Under the pieces are notes generated by a model. That model did not search any database, was not told the origin of the DNA, and saw only the letters and a program-made list of their open reading frames with translations. Of a stretch of 64,000 bases of DNA, positions 37,489-44,779 are shown in pieces. The translations under genes and the position numbers were made by a program. Position 1 is the stretch's first letter. The number at the start of each line of letters is the position of its first letter. The DNA comes from UBA8337 sp965221415 (GTDB lineage: Bacteria > Pseudomonadota > Alphaproteobacteria > RS24): NCBI GenBank assembly GCA_965221415.1, contig OZ244887.1, positions 1,550,001 to 1,614,000 of the forward strand, read 5' to 3'.

Positions 37489-38475
37489 TCATGGTGATGA
37501 GTTGCCAAATATCTGGTCTGGAGCAATGCGCGCGCCTGCGTTTTCGATGAACCATTTGGCCGCCCCCGGATGCCACGGCAAAACGCCCGCGTTCTTGTTC
37601 CAGTTTTTCGGCAGGCTCGACACCGCCGCCTTATGAATACGCACCATCCGCGCATTGTCAGACATCACGATGTCAACGATAGCGTTCACAAAACCTTCGG
37701 GCAGTTGGCAATTGGCGATGGCAAAGTTCCACATCGCGACCGAGCGCGCATCGCTTTTCAACGTAGTATAGGTGCGCGCGGGGATATCAAACGCAGCCAC
37801 AGGAAAGGCCTGCATAATCTGCGCCTGCTCTTTTTGCGTGAACTCGATAATGTTCACCTCTGTCTGCACCTCGAGTTGGCTGACAGCTGGCACAGGCACG
37901 CCCGCCGCAAAGGCAATCACATCGAGCAAGCCGTCTTGCAGTTGGCTGCCCAAATCATTCCACCCGCCATTGCGACGCTCGAACTTTACGCCCAGCGTTT
38001 CCATCATGCGCGGAAAATACGTGTCCGAGGTCGACCCTGCTGGGCCAAATCCAATGCGCGCGCCATCTGGAATATCCGCGATGCTCGTAATGCCCGACGA
38101 CGACAACACCGTCACCGAAAAAGGCGTCTGATACATCGGGAACATGGCGCAGGCATTTGTCATCCGCAAACCCGGGGCTATGGGATTTGCGCCAGCGATA
38201 GAGTCAGCCGCAGGACCCATAGTGGTCATGCCGAACTGCGCGTCACCCGTATGAACCAATGCCATGTTCTGCATCGGCCCGCCGGTCACCTCGCCGCCGC
38301 CCGTAATGCCGAGCTCATTGGCGACCAGATTCGCCCAGCCCGACCCATAAGCAAAATATGTGCCGCCTTGCGACGCCGTCCCGACCGTAAAGCTTTCTGG
38401 CCAATCATTGGCCACCGCCGCGCTTGTCGTCATAATGGCCGCTATGAAAATACTTGCCGTACGAAATATGTTCAT
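37489..38475 (-). CDS. TAXI-family TRAP solute receptor
   Basis: Periplasmic substrate-binding protein of 328 residues. A signal peptide (MNIFRTASIFIAAIMTTSAAVA) is followed by FTVGTASQGGTYFAYGSGWA, the TAXI-family start. RIGFGPAGSTSDTYFPRM and a C-terminal HPGAAKWFIENAG also fit. It delivers solute to the fused permease encoded next. Family members bind glutamate or other small carboxylates; the ligand here cannot be read. Confidence 0.93.
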   Translation of the reverse strand: MNIFRTASIFIAAIMTTSAAVANDWPESFTVGTASQGGTYFAYGSGWANLVANELGITGGGEVTGGPMQNMALVHTGDAQFGMTTMGPAADSIAGANPIAPGLRMTNACAMFPMYQTPFSVTVLSSSGITSIADIPDGARIGFGPAGSTSDTYFPRMMETLGVKFERRNGGWNDLGSQLQDGLLDVIAFAAGVPVPAVSQLEVQTEVNIIEFTQKEQAQIMQAFPVAAFDIPARTYTTLKSDARSVAMWNFAIANCQLPEGFVNAIVDIVMSDNARMVRIHKAAVSSLPKNWNKNAGVLPWHPGAAKWFIENAGARIAPDQIFGNSSP

Positions 38476-38491
38476 TTTGTTTCCTCAAGAC

Positions 38492-38926
38492 TCACAAAGA
38501 TAAAAACAGAAAGAAGCCATTAAGCGCCGTCACGACCAACGTAACCTTGGCCTCTGGCGGATGGTGTTTCGGCTTGTCGCCGACGATGCCCTCGCTCTTC
38601 GGACTAAACCACATGAACCATGTGTGCAGGGCGCGCTCGATGAGCAGCAGCAACAGCATCACCGGCACGAAAGATTGATAGCGCAGCACGACGAGCGCCA
38701 TCATCAGTCCCCAGACGAACTGTGTCGCGCCGGCCCACGCAAAGAGGCTGAACACCAAGCCCTTCCTATCGCCGACACTGAGGCCAGCGATGGAAATTGC
38801 GCCGCCATCCTCGCGGAACATGTGCACCCACCCGGGAACGATGGTTAAAAGGGTCATCAGCCCCAGATACCAGACTGATAACATTGAGCCAGTGTAGGCT
38901 TCGTTCGTGGCGAGAGGAAAAATCAT
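38492..38926 (-). CDS. small four-helix membrane protein upstream of TAXI receptor
   Basis: Unrecognised protein of 144 residues with four hydrophobic segments (~15-35, ~50-75, ~78-100 and ~122-142) and a Trp/His-rich loop (ERALHTWFMWFSPKSEG). It is 16 bases upstream of the receptor gene on the same strand, so it is probably the first gene of the TRAP operon. It is not the DctQ subunit, which is already fused to the permease. It may be an accessory or unrelated. No function assigned. Confidence 0.65.
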   Translation of the reverse strand: MIFPLATNEAYTGSMLSVWYLGLMTLLTIVPGWVHMFREDGGAISIAGLSVGDRKGLVFSLFAWAGATQFVWGLMMALVVLRYQSFVPVMLLLLLIERALHTWFMWFSPKSEGIVGDKPKHHPPEAKVTLVVTALNGFFLFLSL

Positions 38927-39024
38927 GTGAACGCTCTTCTTTAGGTAAATAAATCTTACACATTTTCAGAAACATTGCCATATTGTAATTATCTAGCCAT
39001 TCGCAGAGGTAAGAGGATAGAAAA

Positions 39025-39606
39025 ATGTCAACTGGAATAAAAATATCTGACGAAGTTCTTAAATGGATTTTTTGGGGATCTTTAGCTTTTATCGCTTTTC
39101 TCCTTGTACGGGCGATATATCAAAAATCTCTGCCCGAATTGCCAGACGAAGTGACATTGTTTCATGAAATTGACACATTGCCCGACCGCACCGATTTTCC
39201 AGAAATTGCCTATGAACATCCATTATGTGCGCGTTTATTGTCAGGTAAATACAAGGGCGCGGTCGCACATTTGGAAAAAGCACATCAGTTTTTCCTGCAA
39301 AAAGAATATACGAATTCCGTTGTGGAAAGTATTCATGCGGTTGAGAGCATAGCCACACATATTGTGCCATCCGCCAAAACGCTCAGCGACGCATTGAAAA
39401 AAATGGACAAGCAGGGGGATGCTCTGGCTCACCCTGCTTTTCGTGCGAGCATGGAGAAGCTTTATGCTTATACGAACGATGAAGCTGGGCTAAGACACGC
39501 AAACAACGCATTAGAAGAACCTAATATTGGTGAAGACGAAGCATATTTCTTCCTGAATTCCTGCTTCTCCTCTTCGGTATATCTAGTCAATAAGTCGGAG
39601 GCATAA
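39025..39606 (+). CDS. membrane-anchored HEPN-like (AbiJ-NTD4-like) protein
   Basis: Protein of 193 residues. One N-terminal transmembrane helix (~13-33, FWGSLAFIAFLLVRAIY) precedes an all-helical domain (~85-190). EYTNSVVESIHAVESIATHI, KLYAYTNDEAGLRHA and EAYFFLNSCFSSSVYLV match, by eye, the HEPN-like domain found at the N-terminus of AbiJ-type abortive-infection proteins and in many small proteins. The canonical RNase motif R-x4-6-H is not present; there is an adjacent RH. GAGGATAG precedes the ATG. It is AT-richer than the neighbouring genes. A defence or stress role is inference. Confidence 0.6.
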   Translation: MSTGIKISDEVLKWIFWGSLAFIAFLLVRAIYQKSLPELPDEVTLFHEIDTLPDRTDFPEIAYEHPLCARLLSGKYKGAVAHLEKAHQFFLQKEYTNSVVESIHAVESIATHIVPSAKTLSDALKKMDKQGDALAHPAFRASMEKLYAYTNDEAGLRHANNALEEPNIGEDEAYFFLNSCFSSSVYLVNKSEA

Positions 39607-39633
39607 AAATGCCTTACCCCCGCCACATGCGCG

Positions 39634-40671
39634 CTATCTATCCGCAGAAAAAGCACCCAGAATGTAGCCATCAGCAGGGTCATCACCAGCAACACCGAAA
39701 GTGCCGAGAACGCTATTCGGCAAGGCGGTCGCCGTAGCACCATTGCCATAAAACTGTCCGCCCCATTTGCCTTGGTCATAGGTAACGCCCTGATAAGTGG
39801 CCGTCGTATCACCCGTGAAGAAGCCGCTATCACTTGCGCCAATATTCGTGCGGCTAAGCGTTACCGAAAATGTCGGGATAATAGGGGTGAGTGATCCATC
39901 ATCAAGACCAAAATCTGTGATTGTGCCTTCAATCGTACCAAGCGCGCTTGAACTCCCGAAATTCGCCGTTAACACGGCATCATCGGAGGCAATTTCAAGA
40001 AGCTCATCACTATTTGCATTCAGATAAAGCCCCGATGCGCCACCATTATAAGTCGCTGTCCCCGTAAGACCTGCGATATTTGCCTGTTCAAATGGGTCAT
40101 TTCCATCAACAAATACGCCCACTTCACCATCAGCGAGATTGCTTGCATCGTCTGGAACATAAAACCAAATACCCCCAGCGAGGTAATCCGTGTCCCCTGC
40201 GCTTTCAATGTCCGTGTAGAGTTTCGTGTATAACTCACCATCAGCCCGTCGCTGATAGGCATACAAGCCCGCAGTATCTACATCAACTGTTTCAAAACGC
40301 TCGAAAACATCCACATTACTGGCGGCAGTATTAAAACTTCTGCCATTGAGCGTTACAGAAATATGCGGGCTTCCGTTATTATAAGTGGCACGGGCATCAA
40401 TCGCACTGCCAATACTGGTGACCGATGTTTGAACGACACTGCCGCTTTGCGGTGTGCTGCTAGCAGCCATAAAACTATTACTTCGTGTAGCCGCAGCGCC
40501 GCTAATGGCTACAAAATCAGCGGTCGTTAGCGTCGCAGACCCAGCACCGCTAGAAGTCGATGAAGATGACATGTCATCCTCATCGCCGCCGCCACCGCCG
40601 CCTCCGCAAGCTGATAGCATCAGCACAGAAACAAACAATATATTGGTTGTAAAAAAATTCTTTAAGCACAT
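39634..40671 (-). CDS. TbpB-like surface lipoprotein (transferrin-binding-protein-like barrel)
   Basis: Lipoprotein of 345 residues. The signal ends VLMLSAC, with a run of seven Gly after the lipidated Cys and an acidic Ser-rich tether. The body is beta-rich. Its C-terminus (KWGGQFYGNGATATALPNSV, then GTFG and GAFSADR) is the pattern of the TbpB/complement-binding small barrel. In alphaproteobacteria such proteins are annotated as transferrin-binding-protein-like; real ligands are mostly unknown (haem, metal or a host/algal protein). Surface exposure is likely. GGGAGA precedes the ATG. A long structured leader lies upstream. Confidence 0.8.
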   Translation of the reverse strand: MCLKNFFTTNILFVSVLMLSACGGGGGGGDEDDMSSSSTSSGAGSATLTTADFVAISGAAATRSNSFMAASSTPQSGSVVQTSVTSIGSAIDARATYNNGSPHISVTLNGRSFNTAASNVDVFERFETVDVDTAGLYAYQRRADGELYTKLYTDIESAGDTDYLAGGIWFYVPDDASNLADGEVGVFVDGNDPFEQANIAGLTGTATYNGGASGLYLNANSDELLEIASDDAVLTANFGSSSALGTIEGTITDFGLDDGSLTPIIPTFSVTLSRTNIGASDSGFFTGDTTATYQGVTYDQGKWGGQFYGNGATATALPNSVLGTFGVAGDDPADGYILGAFSADR

Positions 40672-40720
40672 GATTTTCTCCCTTGTTTTTTGTCCTAAAG
40701 GCCGACAAGCGTCAGGCTGT

Positions 40721-40821
40721 GTTAGACGTTCAACAAGAATGAAGAAAATCCTCGCTTATTTCTCGCGAGGAGTATTTTATTGGGCGAGCAACCCGACCAG
40801 GGTTACTTGTTGACGTCTAAC
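40721..40821. repeat. large imperfect inverted repeat with two inner hairpins
   Basis: GTTAGACGTTCAACAAG (40721-40737) pairs with CTTGTTGACGTCTAAC (40806-40821): 16 base pairs with one bulged T. Pairing can extend outwards in part (GTCA at 40711 with TGAC near 40834). Inside lie two further hairpins, CCTCGC/GCGAGG (40750-40770) and AACCC/GGGTT (40790-40804). No T-run follows on either strand, so it does not look like a terminator. On the minus strand it sits 50-150 bases upstream of the lipoprotein start, that is in its leader or promoter region. Confidence 0.7.
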
Positions 40822-41103
40822 CCGCACAAGCTATGACAGAAACAAAATGAGCGCAATGACAAAATGCCAACACAAAAATCATCGAAGCCCTACCAAAAGC
40901 TGTAAATTTTGGTGCTAACAGGAGCAAATTAGTATCTTGTAATAATTTGTGAACAGATGTAAGGCTTGAAAAATTTGCGAATAAATGACTCAAAAACAAG
41001 GGTTTTCAGCTTTTTACCCCCACAAATGCCGTGTAAGCTATTGACTCTAAACAATTTGGCTATTGACTTAAGTTGCGTTCTTCTACATTTTCTAGCCAAC
41101 GAC

Positions 41104-41171
41104 CTTGGGGATATTTGATGCCCTAAGCGCAAAGACCGTCCTACTTTATGTAGTGACGGTCTTGCATTTTT
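41104..41171 (+). ncRNA. two-hairpin leader or small RNA ending in a terminator-like hairpin
   Basis: A first hairpin, CTTGGGG/CCCTAAG with a 10-base loop (41104-41127), is followed at once by a strong one. AAGACCGTCCTAC pairs with GTAGTGACGGTCTT (41132-41163, 13 bp, one bulge) and is followed by GCATTTTT. A TTGACT hexamer at about 41064 could be its -35. The last T lies next to the Shine-Dalgarno of the NYN gene. So it is either an attenuator in the NYN leader or a small RNA of 70-100 nt whose terminator precedes that gene. I recognise no known RNA family. Confidence 0.5.
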
Positions 41172-41182
41172 AGGTGGCAATA

Positions 41183-41815
41183 ATGAATAAGAAACGCCGC
41201 GTTATAGCCCTTATTGACGGCTACAATATGTATCACGGCCTTGATGATACGGGTCGTAATCATCTCAAATGGTTAGACCTCCACAAATTGATGACCAATT
41301 TCTTAAAGTCCGACCAACAATTAGACGGCGTGTTTTATTTCACGGCATATGCTGACCACCGCTCAAAAAGTAGTGTGGATCGTCACCGAATTTACATACA
41401 GGCACTTCGTGCACAGGGCGTTTCTGTTGAATTAGGAAAATTCAAGAAAAGGCAAAAGAAATGCAGAAATTGCGGAGAAGAATTTTCTACGCATGAAGAA
41501 AAAGAAACGGATGTAAATATTGCTACGATGATGATTGATGCAGCACACGAGAATTTGTTTGATGATTTGTTTCTGGTATCGGGCGATACAGATTTTAAGC
41601 AACCAATTGACCTCATCATGAAAAGGTTTCCAGACAAGCAAATTCACATCTTTTTGCCCCCGAAAAGACGCAATTTTGAGATGCTCCAGATGGGCAATAG
41701 GGCAGTCATTTTGGAGAAAAAACACATAAAAAAGGCACTTTTGCCCTCCGTGGTACCCCTTCCTAACGGCAAAAATATCCACCGACCACCAAAATACAAT
41801 CCGCCAACGAAATAA
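41183..41815 (+). CDS. NYN-domain (LabA/DUF88-like) ribonuclease
   Basis: PIN-like NYN protein of 210 residues. Conserved acidic residues appear in VIALIDGYNMYHGL, EKETDVNIATMMIDAA and FLVSGDTDFKQPIDLI, the three blocks that make the metal site of NYN RNases. A CxxC (KKCRNCGEEF) sits in the middle and the C-terminus is basic, both fitting RNA binding. I chose the ATG behind AGGTGG; a GTG at 41174 lies in the ribosome-binding site. It ends 18 bases from the 3' end of tRNA-Phe on the opposite strand. It is AT-rich. RNA target unknown. Confidence 0.85.
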   Translation: MNKKRRVIALIDGYNMYHGLDDTGRNHLKWLDLHKLMTNFLKSDQQLDGVFYFTAYADHRSKSSVDRHRIYIQALRAQGVSVELGKFKKRQKKCRNCGEEFSTHEEKETDVNIATMMIDAAHENLFDDLFLVSGDTDFKQPIDLIMKRFPDKQIHIFLPPKRRNFEMLQMGNRAVILEKKHIKKALLPSVVPLPNGKNIHRPPKYNPPTK

Positions 41816-41832
41816 TGATGCGTGAGAAAGAA

Positions 41833-41907
<75 letters not shown>

Positions 41908-42000
41908 CTGCAGTGAGCTAAATAACCGCCCAGCAAGCTGACAAACATATAGGCCATGCCAGCCCAACTGTCTAGACGCTGAGCCCGCCCAACAACCATT

Positions 42001-42201
42001 CTAATGAAGCTTATCCGAAGACCCATCATCGCTCAACGCCTGCTCAAGCTCCGCATCAAAATCATCCGGCGGCTCAACCGCAGGAACCGAATATTGCTCG
42101 CCAAGCCAACGATGCAAATCAACATCCGCGCACCGCTTCGAACAAAATGGGCGAAACTGCGAAACACCATCCGCCTGCTTACATATCGGACAACGACCCA
42201 T
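42001..42201 (-). CDS. yacG: YacG-like zinc protein (DNA gyrase inhibitor family)
   Basis: Protein of 66 residues with a four-Cys zinc site, RCPICKQ and FCSKRCADVDLHRWL, the exact YacG/DUF329 pattern. In E. coli YacG binds GyrB and inhibits gyrase. The Asp/Glu-rich C-terminus is normal for alphaproteobacterial members. Its ATG shares one base with the stop of the RNase gene (TAATG), so the two are translated together, a common alphaproteobacterial arrangement. Confidence 0.92.
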   Translation of the reverse strand: MGRCPICKQADGVSQFRPFCSKRCADVDLHRWLGEQYSVPAVEPPDDFDAELEQALSDDGSSDKLH

Positions 42202-43439
42202 TATCCACCCACCTGTCTCATCGATTCGGCAAGCGTCATGTCGCCGCGTCGCCGCGTCATCTCAACCACGCCAAACTCCGACATCGACCCAATCCGCACA
42301 GGATTCTTATCGCCCTGAAATCCCGCATCCAGAGCCGCCAACACAGCCTCATTGTCTGCGTCACTATCCATATCAATAAAATCAATCGCGATAAGCCCGC
42401 CAATCGCCCGAAGCCGAAGCTGACGCGCAATCACCCCCGCAGCCTCAAGATTAAGCCCACGCGCATCCGCCTCGCCAGAACCCGAATTAACATCAATCGT
42501 CGTCATCGCCTCGGTGGTCTCAATCATCAACCATCCCCCAGACGACAAAGCCACACGATTCGACAACGCAACATCCAACTGACCCGCAATATCATAACGG
42601 TCGAATAAAACTTCATCGCGCTCACTCTGCGCCAATAGCTCAATCGCCGCAGGCATATGGTCGCGCACAAAACCCTTCGCCGTCGCCAGCGCCGCATCAC
42701 CCTCAATAACAATACGAACCGTCTCCGCACGCACCAAATCACGCAGAGCCTTTTCAACCGGCCCCAAATCTTCATACAACGCAGCCGGCGGCTCACTGCT
42801 CTCAGCACGCGCCAATAAACCATCCCACTGCGCCGCAACATTCGCCATATCAGCCGCCATCGCCGCTCCATCCATACCAACAGCAGCCGTGCGAATAACC
42901 CAACCCGCAGAACCATCCATGCCCTCAACATCAATCGCCTCACCATCCGTGCCAGCACGAATAGAAGCCGCTAAATCAGCCAAACGCGTACGCTCAGCCT
43001 CGTCCTCAATCTGACGCGACACCGCAATACGATTGCGGCACGGCGCCAACACAACAGCACGACCCGGCAAGGTCACATCGGCGGTAATCTGTGCGCCCTT
43101 ATCACCCTGCGGCGGGCGCGTGATTTGCACCAAAACAGTGTCGCCCTCCTGAACGCAATCTTCAATCGGCGTCTCACGGTCAGCACCCGACAACAAAGCG
43201 CGAGCCTCGCGCGCCCCCAAAAAGCCGCTGCGCTCCATACCAATATCAACAAACGCCGCCTGCAAACGCCCCACCACGCGCTCAACTTGGCCGAGGTAAA
43301 TCTGCCCAATCAGACGACTATCATCCGCCCCCTTTTGCGCCGCCAAAGGCGTTGCACGAATGCTGCTCAACTGACCATCTTCGACCTGCGCCACGCGCAG
43401 CAAGCCGTCCTCAACACTCATCAAAATTTCATGCGACAT
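42201..43439 (-). CDS. ribonuclease E/G family protein, short form
   Basis: Endoribonuclease of 412 residues. An S1-like domain (IGQIYLGQVERVVGRLQAAF, AFVDIGMERSGFL) and the DNase I-like catalytic part are present. The magnesium Asp residues lie in TTIDVNSGSGEA and LIAIDFIDMDSD. It stops at EMTRRRGDMTLAESMRQVGG, so the zinc-link CPxC and small domain that make RNase E/G tetramers are missing. The ATG at 43439 lies behind GGGGGAG; a GTG one codon earlier is less likely. It would act in rRNA or mRNA maturation. Sits between maf and yacG. Confidence 0.9.
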   Translation of the reverse strand: MSHEILMSVEDGLLRVAQVEDGQLSSIRATPLAAQKGADDSRLIGQIYLGQVERVVGRLQAAFVDIGMERSGFLGAREARALLSGADRETPIEDCVQEGDTVLVQITRPPQGDKGAQITADVTLPGRAVVLAPCRNRIAVSRQIEDEAERTRLADLAASIRAGTDGEAIDVEGMDGSAGWVIRTAAVGMDGAAMAADMANVAAQWDGLLARAESSEPPAALYEDLGPVEKALRDLVRAETVRIVIEGDAALATAKGFVRDHMPAAIELLAQSERDEVLFDRYDIAGQLDVALSNRVALSSGGWLMIETTEAMTTIDVNSGSGEADARGLNLEAAGVIARQLRLRAIGGLIAIDFIDMDSDADNEAVLAALDAGFQGDKNPVRIGSMSEFGVVEMTRRRGDMTLAESMRQVGG

Positions 43440-43449
43440 CACACTCCCC

Positions 43450-44061
43450 CTATTTTAGCTGATAGCCCGCCCCGCGTAACAAATGAGTCACCTCGTATAA
43501 TGGCAAGCCTACAATATTGCTATAAGAACCAACAAGACCGCTAATAAAACGCGCCGCACGCCCCTGAATAGCATAGCCGCCCGCCTTGCCTTGCCACTCA
43601 TCCGAGGCCAGATAATCATTGATTTCACCCGCCGATAGCGACTTCACGCGCACCCGCGTGCTGACGCATTTGCTGGCCGCGCCACCTTGCGAAAGCAAAA
43701 CCACGCCCGTATGAACCCGATGCCCCCGCCCCGACATCAACTCAAGACATGTGCGGGCATCTTCTAGATTTTGCGCTTTCGGTAAAATCCGCCGCCCGAC
43801 GCTGACCACCGTATCGGCCGCCAGAATAAGCGTGTTGTCATCTAATCTATCCCCCACCGCGTGGGCTTTTTCGTGCGCCAAACGCTTCGCCAACTGGCGC
43901 GGTGTTTCGCGAGGCTTCGGGGTCTCATCAATATCGGCAGGCACGACATCATCTGGCACGATGCCGAGTTGCGCGAGCAAATCGAGCCGCCGTGGACTGG
44001 CACTCGCCAGAACAAGCTGCTTATTTATAGCGATAGGTGATGCGGCCTTTGGTAAGGTCAT
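43450..44061 (-). CDS. Maf-family nucleoside triphosphate pyrophosphatase
   Basis: Protein of 203 residues that hydrolyses non-canonical or excess (d)NTPs, mostly dTTP/UTP in this subgroup. The Maf start LVLASASPRRLDLLAQLGI, the catalytic Asp in ILAADTVVSVGRRILPK and the GRGHRVHTGVV motif are all present. The only usable ATG (44061) lies 41 bases inside infA. No ATG, GTG or TTG is available between the infA stop and the conserved start, so the overlap appears real. Confidence 0.92.
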   Translation of the reverse strand: MTLPKAASPIAINKQLVLASASPRRLDLLAQLGIVPDDVVPADIDETPKPRETPRQLAKRLAHEKAHAVGDRLDDNTLILAADTVVSVGRRILPKAQNLEDARTCLELMSGRGHRVHTGVVLLSQGGAASKCVSTRVRVKSLSAGEINDYLASDEWQGKAGGYAIQGRAARFISGLVGSYSNIVGLPLYEVTHLLRGAGYQLK

Positions 44062-44239
44062 AAGGTGTCATTTCTACCAGAACTTTGTCGCCAGCCAGCA
44101 CGCGAATGCGATTTTTGCGCATTTTACCCGCTGTATGGGCGATCACTTCGTGGTCATTTTCAAGTTTTACACGAAACGTCGCATTCGGCAGCAATTCGAC
44201 TACCGTTGCGTTAAATTCCAAAAGTTCTTCTTTGGCCAT
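44021..44239 (-). CDS. infA: translation initiation factor IF-1
   Basis: Protein of 72 residues, the exact IF-1 size, with a single OB fold: MAKEELLEFNATVVELLP at the start, FRVKLENDHEVIAHTAGKMR in the middle and DLTKGRITYRYK at the end. It binds the ribosomal A site during initiation. I chose the ATG at 44239; a GTG 9 bases upstream would add three residues. It overlaps the start of maf. Confidence 0.97.
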   Translation of the reverse strand: MAKEELLEFNATVVELLPNATFRVKLENDHEVIAHTAGKMRKNRIRVLAGDKVLVEMTPYDLTKGRITYRYK

Positions 44240-44302
44240 ATGTCTCACTCGTTAAGTTTGGCGCAGATTGGCTAGAAAGCGCCCAGAAATCAACCTTTTT
44301 AT

Positions 44303-44779
44303 TTAGCTGCGCATTTGCAGCACGCTTATCAGCGTAAACAGTCGCCGCGCCGTGTCTTCATCGACCTCGACATACGCCGCCAAGCGCGTTTTCAACAATT
44401 CAGCGCTTTCATCGTGTAAAGCACGCCGCGCTTGGTCAATCGTTTCGATACGCTCTGGCGTAGCCGTGCGGATGGCCTCGAAATAACTTTCGCAAATCAT
44501 AAAATAATCCCGAATATTGCGCCGAAACGGGCGCATCGATAACTCAATTTTCTTTAAATCAGCGCCCGCTTCATCGCTCACCGAAAATAAAATGCCCCTA
44601 TCCACCGAAGACAACACCACACGATAAGGCCCATCTGGCCCGCCCGCCAAAGCAAAATGATTGGCCTCAATCAAGTCGAAAATAGCCACGCGGCGCTCGT
44701 GCTCAATATCTGGATTGGGCGCCACCAGTGCCGCATCATCCAAAGAAATATCGACCATGCGCGCGTTTTTCTTATCCAT
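44303..44779 (-). CDS. UPF0262 family protein
   Basis: Protein of 158 residues of the alphaproteobacterial UPF0262 family. Characteristic stretches are EHERRVAIFDLIEANHFAL, GPYRVVLSSVDRGILF and LSMRPFRRNIRDYFMICESY. Function unknown. The ATG at 44779 overlaps the last 8 bases of hisD. The frame stays open upstream but only inside hisD. Its fixed position between hisD and infA is typical of the class. Confidence 0.92.
   Translation of the reverse strand: MDKKNARMVDISLDDAALVAPNPDIEHERRVAIFDLIEANHFALAGGPDGPYRVVLSSVDRGILFSVSDEAGADLKKIELSMRPFRRNIRDYFMICESYFEAIRTATPERIETIDQARRALHDESAELLKTRLAAYVEVDEDTARRLFTLISVLQMRS

Noticed and set aside
40721..40821. Heptamers GTTAGAC and GTCTAAC, which match integron attC core sites (GTTRRRY and RYYYAAC)
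   Set aside because: Their order is reversed. A true attC runs RYYYAAC to GTTRRRY with AAC/GTT facing inward; here GTT and AAC lie on the outside. No integrase is present either.
40721..40821. Large hairpin read as a transcription terminator for the lipoprotein region
   Set aside because: No T-run follows on either strand, and the element lies upstream, not downstream, of the lipoprotein gene.
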